Assembly (NCBI RefSeq): GCF_964340395.1
Contig: NC_135567.1
Coordinates: 13,816,591-13,880,590 of the forward strand
Length of the DNA: 64,000 bases
Source: Glandiceps talaboti
Lineage: Eukaryota; Hemichordata; Enteropneusta; Spengelidae
Reading direction: 5' to 3'
The notes under the pieces are model-generated. The model was not told where the DNA came from. It did no database searches and saw only the letters and a program-made list of their open reading frames with translations. Position numbers and translations under genes: made by a program. The number at the start of each line of letters is the position of its first letter. The stretch's first letter is position 1. This document shows, piece by piece, positions 1 to 11,169 of the stretch.

Positions 1-1390
1 ACGTTTTTTAATCGCCAAAAGTTTGAAGAGCGGAAATAGATAAAAAACATTTTCCCAAAAGTGTATTCACTCGTGGGTGAATGAACGCTATTGCATAATT
101 CTGCACATTCAGACATTTTTTAATTGTCAAAATTTGAAGAGCCATAATAAATCATAGACTTGCATTAAAAAGTATCATAACTTACAAAGATAAATAAATT
201 CTTATCGGTTTGAATCGAGAGTAGTAACTAGCAATGCTGGCATGACTTCTTTTCAACTTTTAAAGAACCACAACTCAAGTTAACCTGTTTTCCAAAAGAA
301 CGTTGACGCGTGGGTAAATGAACGCTATGTCATGACATGATTCTGAAGGTAGAATTTACATGACTTTGTCAACTGTGAAGAGCTGTAATTCATGACAAAC
401 AGTGCATTGACTTGCAGATAAATGAACGCTATGTCATGACTCGATTCTGAAGGTAAAATTTACAAGACTTTGTCAACTTTGAAGAGCTATAATTAATGAC
501 AAACAGTGCATTTACCCACAAGTAAATGAACGCTATGTCATGACATGATTCGGAAGGTAAAATTTACAAGACTTTGCCAACTGTGAAGAGCTATAACTAA
601 TGAAAAACAGTGCATTGACTCGTGGGTAAATGAACGCTATGTCATGACTCGATTCTGAAGGAATAATACTTTGCCAACTGTAAACAGATTCTATATAGAT
701 GAAATTCAGTGGAATGACTTGTATTTTGAGATGACAAATGAACGGTGTCGTGATGATGCGATTCTAAAGTAATTATTAAAAGACAAGACAGAGTGTATTC
801 TTTTTACTTTTAATTTCTAAAATTGAAGAGATGTCATGGATCAGAGACCGCGTCCCAAAAGTATTTTGACTTATGAATAACCGATTGCTATCATGTGACT
901 ATGTGAGTTATAAAACTACTGAACGAGGTGGAGATAAAACTTACATTTTTGAAATCGTGACGTTTAAAAGAGCCGTAATAAATCAGACATTTTCGCAAAA
1001 GTACATTGACTTGTGAGAAATCGATTGCTGTCATGTGACTTTGTAAGTTATAAAACTACTGGACGGGGTGGAGATAAAACTTACATTTTTGAAATCGTGA
1101 CATTTAAAAGAGCCGTAATAAATCAGATATTTTCCCCGAAAGTCAGTGCATGCACATGAACGTTATTATTGCATAATCCTGCATTAGATGAGATAAGATT
1201 CAAACTTTTTTATTGCCAAAATTTGAAGAGATGTAGTAAACCCAAATTTTTTTCCCAAATGTGCCTTAAAATGGTAGATAAGCGCTAAATATTGCGTAAT
1301 TATACTTCAGGTGTGGTATATTGAATAACGGTGGTAAATGGGACGTTTTCCCAAAAGTGCATTGATTTGTGGGTAAAATGATGACATCAT
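1..1390. repeat. Tandem array, 104-140 bp units
   Basis: A unit containing AAATGAACGCTATGTCATGAC recurs at 316, 420, 524 and 628, an exact 104-bp spacing, with a decayed copy at 736. A related 140-bp version (CGATTGCTATCATGTGACT at 882, again at 1022 with one change) follows. The accompanying GAAGAGC and CCCAAAAGTGCATTGACT blocks are already present near base 26 and continue to about 1375, so one array of roughly a dozen units spans the region. It is cut by the window edge, so its true start is unknown. No coding potential. Confidence 0.9.
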
Positions 1391-1431
1391 GCATGTTGTA
1401 TAAAAATTGGTGCAAAACAATTCGTATCTCA

Positions 1432-1794
1432 TTAAGTGGTCATATTGATGAGGATTGGGTATTTATTTTGGATTTTTAATTTATATAACAATTTTATCAT
1501 GGCTTCCTACTTGAAAAATCGATGTTAAACAACATTGTCTAAGTCTGTGTTTTTAACTCAATAAATTGCAAAAAGCTAAAAAATATGTAAAAAGTTTGAT
1601 ATCATGCGTACAATAACAAACATTTTATACATTTATTTAACTATTGTAATGTATTGAGTTACAAACACAGACTTGGTCTATGTTGTTTCACATTGATTTT
1701 TCAAGTAGGAAACCATCATAAAATTGTTTTATAAATGAAAAATCCAAAATAAATACCTAATCTTTAATCGTTAACTGTAAAAGAGACACTATAA
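1432..1794. mobile_element. Palindromic foldback element, copy 1 (MITE-like)
   Basis: The left arm (about 1432-1570) and right arm (about 1643-1794) are long inverted repeats of each other, about 140 bp each with mismatches, around a loop of about 72 bp. Shared landmarks are TTTATTTTGGATTTTTAATT, TTCCTACTTGAAAAATC and AAGTCTGTGTTT, the right arm carrying them as reverse complement. The outer ends read TTAAGTGG and CACTATAA. No transposase is present, so it is non-autonomous. A second copy lies at 59636-59986. The family is not recognised and the target-site duplication is not clear. Confidence 0.85.
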
Positions 1795-2049
1795 ATCACA
1801 CATATCTCTCAAAAATTTGAACTATTTTATTATCACAAATAAATTTATTATTCCGTGGAATATTTCATATTTCCCAGGGGGTGTTTACAGGTGTGCGTAA
1901 GTACAAAGTTAAGAGGCGTTGGGGAAAGATAACTCATACAGTATCTGAAGTCCTTATTACCGGTAATCCTCAAATAACAATGTTAGTTTAAATAAAGGCT
2001 GATCACCCCAGATTTACTACCGTTTGCAAATTATCGAACTTTAAGTTTT

Positions 2050-2370
2050 GTATATTTTCTAAAGTTATCAGTTTAGTCATTAAACATAAACAAATTTTAG
2101 TATGGCCCTTCAAATCTTAGGTTGGCCCCATGCTTTCATGAAGTTACCAGTTTACTCGTGTAACAAAAAATCTTTGTAGTATGGCCCTTCAAATCTTAGG
2201 TCGGTCATGATCCCTCGGGGTTGGAACAATTTTGAAAATAACTTTCATAAAATAGCCCATTCATTTTGAGATGATTTATTCACATTTCAATTTTGAGATG
2301 AAAACAAGTTACCAGTTTTCTCGTCAAACATAAAGTTTATGTAGCATGGCCCTTCAGATCTTAATCCCTT
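2050..2370. repeat. Degenerate ~80-bp tandem repeat
   Basis: TATGGCCCTTCAAATCTTAG occurs at 2101 and 2180, and a variant at 2345. The spacings are about 80 and twice about 82 bp, with partly conserved flanks (AAGTTACCAGTTTACTCGT). Confidence 0.75.
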
Positions 2371-2374
2371 TATC

Positions 2375-2590
2375 AAAAACACTGGCAAAATGACCGCCCA
2401 GGGAAAGCAGGTAGATTTTACCTACTTACCACCCTTGACAATTACACTGGTAGGGAACCCTGGTAAAATGACAGGGGAACTCAGGTAGATTTTACCAACT
2501 TACCACCCTTAACAAAAACACTGGTAGGGAACCCTGGTAAAATGACTGGGAAACTCAGGTAGATTTTACCTACTTAAAATCCATAAACAA
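2375..2590 (+). repeat. 74-bp minisatellite family, array A
   Basis: Nearly three units carry ACTGGTAGGGAACCCTGG, CAGGTAGATTTTACC and CCACCCTTAACAAAAAC. The unit starts at 2446 and 2520 are 74 bp apart, and a shortened unit starts near 2391. The same family recurs reversed at 9.5 kb and forward at 17.6 kb. Confidence 0.9.
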
Positions 2591-2824
2591 AATCACCGCT
2601 GAAAATATCAGATCTGTCACTCTCACTATCTACACTGTACTCATATTTCTTATTTTACCCTTTCACTCAACTCAAACACCATGAAACACATCAATATTTG
2701 AATGCCCTCAGGGCTGGAATTTGAAGACACAGACATCATGTTGAATCAATCTAAGTTGAAAATCTTGTTTTCATTATCAGTAAGCAAATAGTTACAATGT
2801 AACATTTTTACTGCCTACTAGTAA

Positions 2825-3560
2825 ATATTTTCCCATCAAATATTTGAGGACAGAATTGGTTGTTTTACCATAAAATTTGGACTCAACCTAAATATTTCTG
2901 CCCACTACATCTTCATTTGAACATAAAATTGTTTAGCATCAATTTTTTCTTTCAAACTGTTTTTTTTAGATATTTATCAGAGAAATTATATTGGTTTAAA
3001 AATAGTAACATTTATAACAATACAAGGACTTTTTCCCTCCAAAATATTTGAAGTAAAATTATTTGTAAAATAATCAGATAATAGAAGTATTTGCCTGCTA
3101 AGAGTTTATAGCTCAAAATTAATGTTTTTTTCGTTCAAACTTTTTTATTCATTTGAAATTTGTTTTAAATTGAAAGAAGAAAAATTATAAGAGTTATAAT
3201 CTGTAAAAAATAGAAAATATTTAGATTTTGCTAAAATCTTTTTCCCGCCAAATAATTTTAGTATCAAAAAAATTTAGTAATCAAACTTTTTGACTCCCTT
3301 ATTTTTGATAAAAGTAAGAGAAATTATTATCTGTAATAAATTTACAATATTATTTTAGTTTTAAAACATTTAGATCTTTTTCCCGCCAAAACATTTTGGA
3401 TCAAAAATTGTTGTTTTTTCATAACTTTTTGGATTCCTTTGTACGTTATTTTTGATAGAAATCAGAGAATTAGTATCTATAGTGACTTGTCATCAACAAT
3501 TTGGTTTTTAATACATTATGTTTTACAAGAATTAATTTCCCGCCAAATTATTTTGTATGA
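2825..3560 (+). repeat. Cluster of R1 interspersed repeat copies
   Basis: Four loosely conserved copies are each marked by TTTTCCCGCCAAA or TTTTCCCTCCAAA (near 3033, 3240, 3379 and 3538). AT-rich text between them contains phrases such as TCAGAGAAATTA and TTTTTGATA. Spacing of about 140-205 bp suggests an old tandem amplification. A 63-residue frame at 2860-3051 is low-complexity and is not taken as a gene. Confidence 0.6.
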
Positions 3561-3589
3561 AGAGCAGACGACAAATTCTGCAGAACTCT

Positions 3590-4800
3590 ATTTGGAAATT
3601 TGATAAAAATTTCTGTGAACCAATCACCAAAAATCCCCAGAGCAGAAGTTATTTATTTTCACCTACTACATTGTAACAGATTTGAAAAGAAGATAAAAAA
3701 TTCTATGGAACACTTTAAAATTTGATTAAATTGTACGAAACCAGCTACCAAAAATTCCCAGGGATCAGAAGATATTTATTTTCAGTTGCTACATTGTGAC
3801 AGAGTTTGTCAGATTCAATTTCAGCAACTAAAGAATGAACCGCACGGTCCGAGGAACGCGATTAAAGTTCTTTGAAAGCAGCCACCAAAAATCTGTAAAT
3901 CAGAAAGCATTCATTTTCAGTCACAACATTGTAACAGATTTTGTAATGTAACAATATCTTCACAAATTCGATTAAAATTTCTGCTACACAGCCAACAAAA
4001 ATCAGAAGGTATGAATTTATTTTCAGCCGCTACACTGTAACAAATCGTAACAAAATCTTCATCTTCAGAAAATTTGATCAAAATTTATTATTTCTGTTAC
4101 TCTTTCTCACACCGTGTAGTTAAACACCTAATCCTGCCACTTTCTTGAATCACTGTATGGACCCCAAGTCTTTGGCTTTGTGGGTTATACATTCAAGTAT
4201 TTCAACAATTTGTACCAGTTTTTATTTGCATATCTGTGCCGTCCATCTTGTTGTTTTACTGAATCAAAGTAATCTAATCTAAAATATCTGTGAAATCAGC
4301 CACTGAAAATCCCAAAATCAGTCGGTATTCATTTGCTACATTGTAACATATTTGTAACATTTTCATAGAATTTCCTAAAATCAGTGTGTTCATTTGCTAC
4401 ACTGTAACATATTTGTAACATTTTCATAGAATTTCCTAAAATCAGTCTGTGTTCATTTGCTGGACTGTAACATTTTGTAACATTTTCATAGAATTTGAAT
4501 AAAATTTCTGTGAAACCACCCACAAAAATCCGTCATCAGAAAGTCTTTAATTTCAGTTCCTGTAGTGTAACATATTTGTAACAACGTCTTCACAAAATTC
4601 AATTAAAATTTGAGTGAAACCAACCACAAAAATCCGTAAATCAGCAAGTCTTTAATTTCAGTTCCTATATTGTAACATATTTGTAACAACATCTTCACAA
4701 AATTCGATTAAAATGTCTGTGAAACCAGGCGCCGAAGATCCCCGATCAGAAAATTCTATTTTCAATTGCTACATTGTAACCAATCTGTAACAACATCTAC
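3590..4800. repeat. ~105-bp tandem array with interruption
   Basis: A unit containing ACATTGTAACA, ATTAAAATTTCTGTGAAACC and CACAAAAATCC recurs near 3669, 3789, 3927, 4030, 4339, 4400, 4462, 4567, 4670 and 4772. Between 4339 and 4523 a 62-bp sub-unit has been amplified. The gap between 4030 and 4339 holds about 175 bp of unrelated sequence (about 4090-4265), probably an insertion. Confidence 0.85.
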
Positions 4801-5422
4801 ATAATCTATCACAAGAAGTGACAGTTGATTCTTTGCACAAAAAATACCTTTCAAGGAAATGATAATTTGATTTTTCTGGTCTTTTCAGTTTGTACGAAAG
4901 ATTCTTGTCAGAGAAAATTGGATATCTATCGTCTCTGTCACGTTCTACAAACTCAAAATTCAAGAGAAATGGATCTTTTGTTTAACAGTCTTGAAACCAT
5001 GGCGATTTATCTTTGTGATGAAATTAAGTTATATGTTTTTCAAAAGACTTTATTTCTGGAGGGCGTGCAATGTGACACGCTATTTTCAATATTCGATTTG
5101 GCACCTTGATGTCTCTATACTTGATTCCGTCACCTTGGTGATTCCGTCACCTTGGTGTCTCCATTCACCGGTTTCTATGGAAATAAACCAACACTTTTAT
5201 TTCATACCAGCTTATCTTTCTAGTATACTTGTTCAAGTTTTTCATTTATAAATGAGGAAATGAAACTGAGGCATAAATGTAGACTGAAAATACACACCTT
5301 TTGTTAATTAATGGAAAAAACCACTGTATAGGAAATGAGTCTTGGAGAGAGATTTGTATAACATGTATTATTATTAAGCAACTTTATTCTGAGAAAGAAA
5401 AGAAAGCAACAACACTCAAAAT
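4800..5422. other. Non-repetitive stretch
   Basis: An open frame of 94 residues (4825-5109, plus strand) is present. It resembles nothing I recognise, is overlapped by another open frame on the minus strand, and has no visible splice or promoter context. ATTCCGTCACCTTGGTG is duplicated head to tail at 5124-5157. No further structure seen. Confidence 0.5.
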
Positions 5423-6612
5423 ATAGTCTAGTTCCTATACAGTATCATTACCATTAAACTTCCACTCACTAGTCTAGTTTCTATACATTATCATTACCAT
5501 TAAACTTCCACTCACATAGTCTAGTTCCTATACAGTATCGTTACTATTAAACTTCCACTCACATAGTCTAGTTCCTATACAGTATCGTTACCATTAAACT
5601 TCCACTCACATAGTCTAGTTCCTATACAGTGTCGTTACCATTAAACTTCCACTCACAGTCTAGTTTCTATACAGTATCATTACCATTTAACGTCCACTCA
5701 CATAGTCTAGTTCCTATACAGTATCATTACCATTAAACGTCCACTCACAGTCTAGTTCCTATACAGTATCATTACCATTTACACCTCCACTCACATAATC
5801 TATAGTTCCTATACAGTATCGTTACCATTTACACCTCCACTCACATAGTCTAGTTCCTATACAGTATCGTTACCATTAAACGTCCACTCACAGTCTAGTT
5901 CCTATACAGTATCATTACCATTTACACCTCCACTCACATAATCTATAGTTCCTATACAGTATCGTTACTATTTACATCTCCACTCACATAGTCTAGTTCC
6001 TATACAGTATCATTACAATTTACACCTCCACTCACATAGTCTAGTTCCTATACAGTATCGTTACCATTTACACCTCCACTCACATAGTCTAGTTCCTATA
6101 CAGTATCATTACCATTTACACCTCCACTCACATAGTCTAATTCCTATACAGTATCGTTACCATTTACACCTCCACTCACATAGTCTAGTTCCTATACAGT
6201 ATCGTTACCATTTACACCTCCACTCACATAGTCTAGTTCCTATACGGTATCGTTACCATTTACACCTCCACTCACAGTCTAGTTCCTATACAGTATTGTT
6301 ACCATCAAACGTCCACTCACAGTCTAGTTCCTATACAGTATCGTTACCATTTACACCTCCACTCACAGTCTAGTTCCTATACAGTATCATTACCATTTAA
6401 CGTCCACTCACATAGTCTAGTTCCTATACAGTATCGTTACCATTTACACCTCCACTCACATAGTCTAGTTCCTATACAGTATCGTTACCATTTACACCTC
6501 CACTCACATAGTCTAGTTCATATACAGTATCATTACCATTTACACCTCCACTCACATAGTCTAGTTCCTATACGGTATCGTTACCATTTACACCTCCACT
6601 CACATAGTCTAG
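5423..6612. repeat. 47-bp minisatellite, about 25 copies
   Basis: The unit reads AGTCTAGTTCCTATACAGTA then TCGTTACCATTTACACCTCC then ACTCACAT. Starts at 5426, 5472, 5519 and 5566 give 46-47-bp spacing. There are two interleaved variants, CATTAAACTTCC in the first part and CATTTACACCTCC later, plus copies lacking the CAT before AGTCTAG. The array ends in GTCTAGTCAACGTCG, and that flank is shared with a relict of the family at 14.4 kb. Confidence 0.97.
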
Positions 6613-6759
6613 TCAACGTCGTTTACTATAGAAGTCCTGAGATGTAATTTAAAATTCATCAACAGCCACCCACACAGTCATTAACATCATATCTTTGTTA
6701 ATCAATCTCAAAATTCTAACCAATAACACAGTCCCTCATAAAGTTAAGTGTTTATTGGG

Positions 6760-6929
6760 GCAGTTATGTAATGTCCAAATATGATATATTTGTCAGCTCA
6801 GGATGCTACTTATACACTCTTTAAGTCACTATAACAGTTGGGGTTCATTGATTGGATGAACAACTTTCTGTGCTGATTGAGGGACTTTGACCAGACTGTG
6901 GTTTAGTACCACAGTTGGCATCCAGACTA
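6760..6929 (+). repeat. 170-bp dispersed repeat, copy 1
   Basis: This segment is nearly identical to 22291-22457 in the same orientation, from GCAGTTATGTAATGTCC to ATCCAGACTA, with only scattered substitutions. There is no open frame and no obvious inverted ends. Such high similarity over 15 kb implies a recent shared origin, either a short transposon or a segmental duplication. Confidence 0.9.
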
Positions 6930-7149
6930 TTCAAAACATCCCATGGCTAAAACAGACAGGAAAAAGATGAAATACAACACAAAAACATCATTATAAAAGG
7001 AATAGAACTGAAAAAAAAGTCAAACTGACAAGTAGCACATGAACAAGTTCAAGCAGTCAAAAATACAGCAAATCTCTATTCAAATTAGGAATCACCAAGC
7101 AGAGTATTATATCGGAATTGAGCACCACTAAAATGATATCATTGCATTA

Positions 7150-7450
7150 TATTTCCTTTGTCGACTTTAACATAACATGAATGACACTAAAACAGAAACA
7201 CTTAGCCCATCTATATTTTCAAATAATATTTTTTGTCTTATCGCTACGATGTCTTTGTCACGCTGTCAATACAGCGAGTTCTATTTCCTGTGTTGCTTTT
7301 AACGTAACACAGATGACATTAAAACAACGCTGAGCCATATTTTGAAATAATAGATTATCGCCACGATATCTTTGTCACACTGGTAATACATCGGCTTCGA
7401 CTTCCTTTGCTGCTTTTAATGTAACACAAATGGTGACATTTCCTTGTTCC
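7150..7450. repeat. ~117-132-bp degenerate tandem repeat
   Basis: Three units: AACATGAATGACA (7174), AACACAGATGACATT (7306) and AACACAAATGG (7423). Each is preceded by CTTTTAACGT-like text, and two contain ATCGC(T/C)ACGAT(G/A)TCTTTGTCAC. Confidence 0.75.
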
Positions 7451-7484
7451 TTGTTTCCTGAATGATTCATCCTAGCTGGAAGAC

Positions 7485-7800
7485 TTATATATCCCTACCA
7501 CGCCACATCAAAACATTATACGCTATCCCAATGGATTTGTCTGTTAAGTTTTCAGGCAAAATGTCATAGATAGCAGGATTGGAGTCGTAATGATTAGCAA
7601 ATGTGAGAAGTTGTCGCAATCTTGGCATCAGTTCATAGACATAGGATTGAATATTATAAATCGTGGGCAAAATGTCGTCGATCGCAGTCACAATGATTAG
7701 TATGTGGTATTTGTATGTGAGAAGTTGTTGCAATCTTGGCATCAGTATTGAAAATTATAAATCGTGGGAAAAATATCGTAGAACACTGTCACACTTCACT
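7485..7800. repeat. ~120-130-bp degenerate tandem repeat
   Basis: GAGAAGTTGTCGCAATCTTGGCATCAGT occurs near 7602 and, with one change, near 7719. It is followed in both by ATTATAAATCGTGGG and a TCGTAGA or TCGTCGA block; a partial third unit precedes. The 85-residue minus-strand frame at 7485-7742 is a by-product (duplicated PRLQQLLT and PRLRQLLT). Confidence 0.75.
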
Positions 7801-7849
7801 TGTGTCATCAGTTTGCAGATGTGTAATTGAGAATTATGGATCTCTGAAA

Positions 7850-8370
7850 AAAATGTAATTATGCAAACATGTTGTTGTCATGGCAATGTTATTAGAAAAG
7901 TATGTAATAAAGTTAGAAAAACAAACATGTACCAAGATTGATGCTGCCTTGTATGTTTTCCTTATTGACATTTTGCCTGAAAAAGGTAAATTTGCAAGAA
8001 TTTTGTTGCCATAGCGATTTGTTATTTAAGATGTATTAAGAATATTAGAAAACTTACAAAAACAAACACGAACTGTCTTACAAGATTGATGCCTCGTTTG
8101 TTCTGCTTGCTGACTTTTTAGCACAAAAAGGTAATTTTGCAAGAATTTTGTTGCTATAGCGATTTGTGTTTTGCAATTTACAAGAATATGATAAAATTTC
8201 AGAAAACAAACAATTTGTCAGAAAGATTGATTCTTCAACTTTTTTGGCATAATGACTTTTTCTTGAAAAAAAGTAATTTTGCAAGAATTTTGTTGCCATG
8301 GTAATTTGTTATTAGAGATGTATAAGGAGTTTGATAAACATTAGGAAAACAAACACGAATTGTCAAACAA
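7850..8370. repeat. ~142-bp tandem repeat, four units
   Basis: GCAAGAATTTTGTTGCC (with one variant) lies at 7994, 8139 and 8281. An older unit is at about 7863. Each unit also has AAACAAACACGAA and CAAGATTGATG. Spacing is 131-145 bp. Confidence 0.85.
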
Positions 8371-8480
8371 GATTGATGTACTGAATGGCTTGACATGTGA
8401 TCAGAACGAGGAATAGACATACCAAGGCAAGATGTACTTTTAAAGTGATTTTTCAGTAACAATGATGTGAGAATATATAC

Positions 8481-8498
8481 TTTTTTTTTTTTTTTTTT
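8481..8498. repeat. Poly(T) run of 18
   Basis: An uninterrupted run of 18 T. No retrotransposon body was recognised beside it. Confidence 0.9.
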
Positions 8499-8584
8499 AC
8501 ATATGGTCACTTTATTGTAGTCAAAGGCTATAGGCCCCAAAATGCAATTTACAAACTTCCATAACCAAAAAAATATGATACAGT

Positions 8585-8730
8585 TCCATTAACCCCTTCA
8601 ATGCTGAAAACATTCCCACCAAAATTGTTTTGACAAAATTCTTGTTTTATGTAAGTTTTTGGCATATATCAACTTCATTTTAGACTAGAATTAAAGAAAT
8701 GTTACTTCCTAATAAAGTAATATTATTGTA
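8585..8730 (+). repeat. R1 interspersed repeat, single copy
   Basis: This is a clear forward copy: AACCCCTTCAATGCTGAAAA, then CATTCCCACCAAAATTG, AAATTCTTGTTTTATG and ATCAACTTCATTTTAGACTA. It is one of the best copies for defining the outer end of the family, because the opening phrase returns reversed at 31.25 kb. Confidence 0.75.
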
Positions 8731-9485
8731 ATTATGAAAATATTCATATAAATTGGGTCCCCATATTATTTAAAACTCGTCTCTAGTCATGAAAAGTATT
8801 TGCTTCTGACCTGATTTTTAAAGCGTGATAAATAAATGCTGCTAGTCTCTGTAATTCAGTTGATTGATCAGATGATAACAATTGAGTAAACTTTTCAAAA
8901 GATGGTGGCTCATAGAAGTATTGAGGGATGTATTTTGAACTAAGGTTTACAATTTTGACTTGATGTTTAATCTGTGATGAAGTGTGTCCTGCTATATATT
9001 GTTCTATTGTGATGGTTTGGATGAAACTGTGAGCTGGGATTTGTGTTCAGAGAAGCCTTAGAAGTTAATCCGTTAATCCGGATTATCACGCCTCAGAAAG
9101 GTTAGAAGATTAAGAATCACTGACGGGAGAATCGCTGACGTAAAGAATCGCTGACGTGAATCATATTTTATCAAAGATGTTTGATTTTATGATAGCTGTC
9201 TTAATCTTACAGTAAGGTGTGTCACCGCCTCAGGTGCAGAAAGATACAAAATTAGTTTTTGAGCACAAAAAGATGGAATGACAATGGAATGGAACATTGG
9301 AAACTGCCACAGTACATATACGCTCCATGGAGAAAGTCAGAAGAATGCACTTTTACAGGAATGGGTTATGAAATGTAAATTTTGTTGCTAAAGTTGATAG
9401 AAAATGAAATGGTATATCTGATTATTACCAACAGAGGTAGAAAATATTTTCAAAATTCTTATGTGTTTACATGACTCAGTATTTT
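8730..9485. other. Non-repetitive stretch with TAATCC cluster
   Basis: No gene is seen. Three TAATCC motifs sit within 20 bp, at 9066-9071 and 9074-9079, and as GGATTA at 9080-9085; the last two form the palindrome TAATCCGGATTA. Just downstream, GAATCGCTGACGT-like text is repeated three times between about 9110 and 9160. Confidence 0.5.
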
Positions 9486-9925
9486 TGTAACTTAAGGGCA
9501 GCAAGTAGGTAGAAAGAAAATCTACCCGAGTCAGTCATTTTACCAATGTTTTGGTTATGAAATGGTAGGAAGTAGGTAAAATCTACCTGTGGTGTTTAGT
9601 CATTTCACCAGGGTTCCCTACCAGTGTTTTTGTTAAGGGTGGAAAGTAGGTAAAATCTACCTGAGTTCCCCTGTCATTTTACCACGGTTCCCTACCAGTG
9701 TTTTGTTAAGGGTGGTAAGTAGGTAAAATCTACCTGAGTTCTCCTGTCATTTTACCAGAGTTCTCTACCAGTGTTTTGGCTATTAAAGGGTAGTAAGTAG
9801 GTAAAATCTACCAGGATTCCTTTGTCATTTTACCACTGGTTCCCTACCAATATTTTGCTATATAAAGTAAGTGCCAGTTTTACAAGATTTGACCATTCCT
9901 GTACCACGGTTTCCAGCCCTTAACG
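9485..9925 (-). repeat. 74-bp minisatellite family, array B (reversed)
   Basis: This is the reverse complement of the 2.4-kb and 17.6-kb arrays: TTCCCTACCAGTGTTTT, TTAAGGGTGG and AGTAGGTAAAATCTACCTG. ACCAGTG starts at 9620, 9694 and 9767 (74 and 73 bp), with decayed units before 9600 and after 9800. About five to six units. Confidence 0.92.
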
Positions 9926-9929
9926 AAAA

Positions 9930-10690
9930 CACTGCTGACTTACGAGTCAGAACATGAAAACCATTCCACATTTTGTAAAAGTAGGAAAAAACCATGCAGA
10001 CAGAATCAAGGAAATGTTCAACTTGTTTGAGTGTTCAAATGTGTTCACTTAATTTCTTTAAAGGGTATTTCGTTTTGAAGAGATTGACATTAAACGTTCT
10101 GATATAAAAGGGTTAAGTGTATTTTCGTTTGTCTCTGTAGAGACGCGTTTACCGTTAGTAGACTCTGTATGCGTAAGTATTCGATTCTATTGTTGTTAAA
10201 TAGATGCAAATTCGAGGTTAAAAGCTCGGGGCAAAACTGTCGTAGCAATTAAAAGCACTTGGCCCTAATTACGGATTCTTCAGGGTTTGATTTTATTGAG
10301 TATGTTTCCTTACGACGCTATGATGTGATTACTACCGTTAAATTTTATCACATTGTCTGACGTGAAGGTGAACTGTCCATCAAATATTACGGTATAGTTT
10401 TTATAACAAACTCAGGTTATTACACACAAGGAAGGTTTACATAAAATGATGAAGTCACTGCAAAAGGGAAAAATTATTAACAAACTAGAAATTTGAAGTT
10501 ATTGTTTGAAGTTATTGTCCTCGGAGACAAATATTTCCTGACTTGTGTTTTGAATGATTTTCAATTCAAATATTTTGTGGAAGAATATCCGAAGTATTTG
10601 TATTTTCCACAAAGTGTAAGTTGGCATATTTAAATTAGTGAAGTCAGTAGAGAAAGAAAATGGTAAGAAAACATAAACTTTACACAGGTA
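9930..10690. other. Non-repetitive stretch
   Basis: No repeat or gene is recognised. The middle (10100-10400) holds more CpG than most of the window. A 68-residue minus-strand frame at 10499-10705 is unremarkable. Confidence 0.4.
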
Positions 10691-10694
10691 GCAT

Positions 10695-10915
10695 TTTCTA
10701 GACAAATTTTTTGTGACAACTTGTGAATTTTAGCGTTTTCCCTCCAAAATTTTGAAGAAAAATTGACAAAGATAAAAATTTTCGACAACTTGTGATTTTA
10801 AGAGTTTTCCCTCCAAAAATGAACAAAAATGAAAAATTTCGACAATTTGTGTTTTTAAAAAGTTTTCCCACAAAATTTTGAAGAAAAATTGACAAAATTG
10901 TAATTTTCAAAAGTG
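10695..10915. repeat. ~58-69-bp degenerate tandem repeat
   Basis: GTTTTCCCTCCAAAA-type blocks at 10735, 10804 and 10862 alternate with TTTTGAAGAAAAATTGACAA and TTCGACAACTTGTG. The minus-strand frame across it has three copies of a phenylalanine-rich peptide and is a repeat artefact. Confidence 0.75.
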
Positions 10916-11169
10916 TAAGTTTGTTTCTCAAGGGAAATATCATGGATCATAGTTTTTACATTTCTATCTATCATCCAGAATAAATTGAATGAAAAAATTA
11001 GAAAATGTTCCAAAAAGCCAAGTTCTTAATCTTGTAAATGAGATTGAAAGATCTGTTAAAAGTATCTTGAAAAGGAGTTCTGGTGACTGACTACAGCTGT
11101 TTAGATTTTCTGTGGTTTTGCCAATACTCAAACTACACTTCTATACATGTACTGGAGTTGTATGGCTAT

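Noticed and set aside
4090-4265. tRNA or other small RNA gene in the array interruption
   Set aside because: No cloverleaf or B-box-like GGTTCGANTCC could be found.
5423-6612. CRISPR-like array
   Set aside because: Units are contiguous 47-bp repeats without unique spacers, and the DNA is of animal type.
8481-8498. Poly(T) as the tail of a reverse-oriented retroposon
   Set aside because: No body with an RNA polymerase III box, reverse transcriptase or target duplication could be identified; the same holds for 58615-58643.
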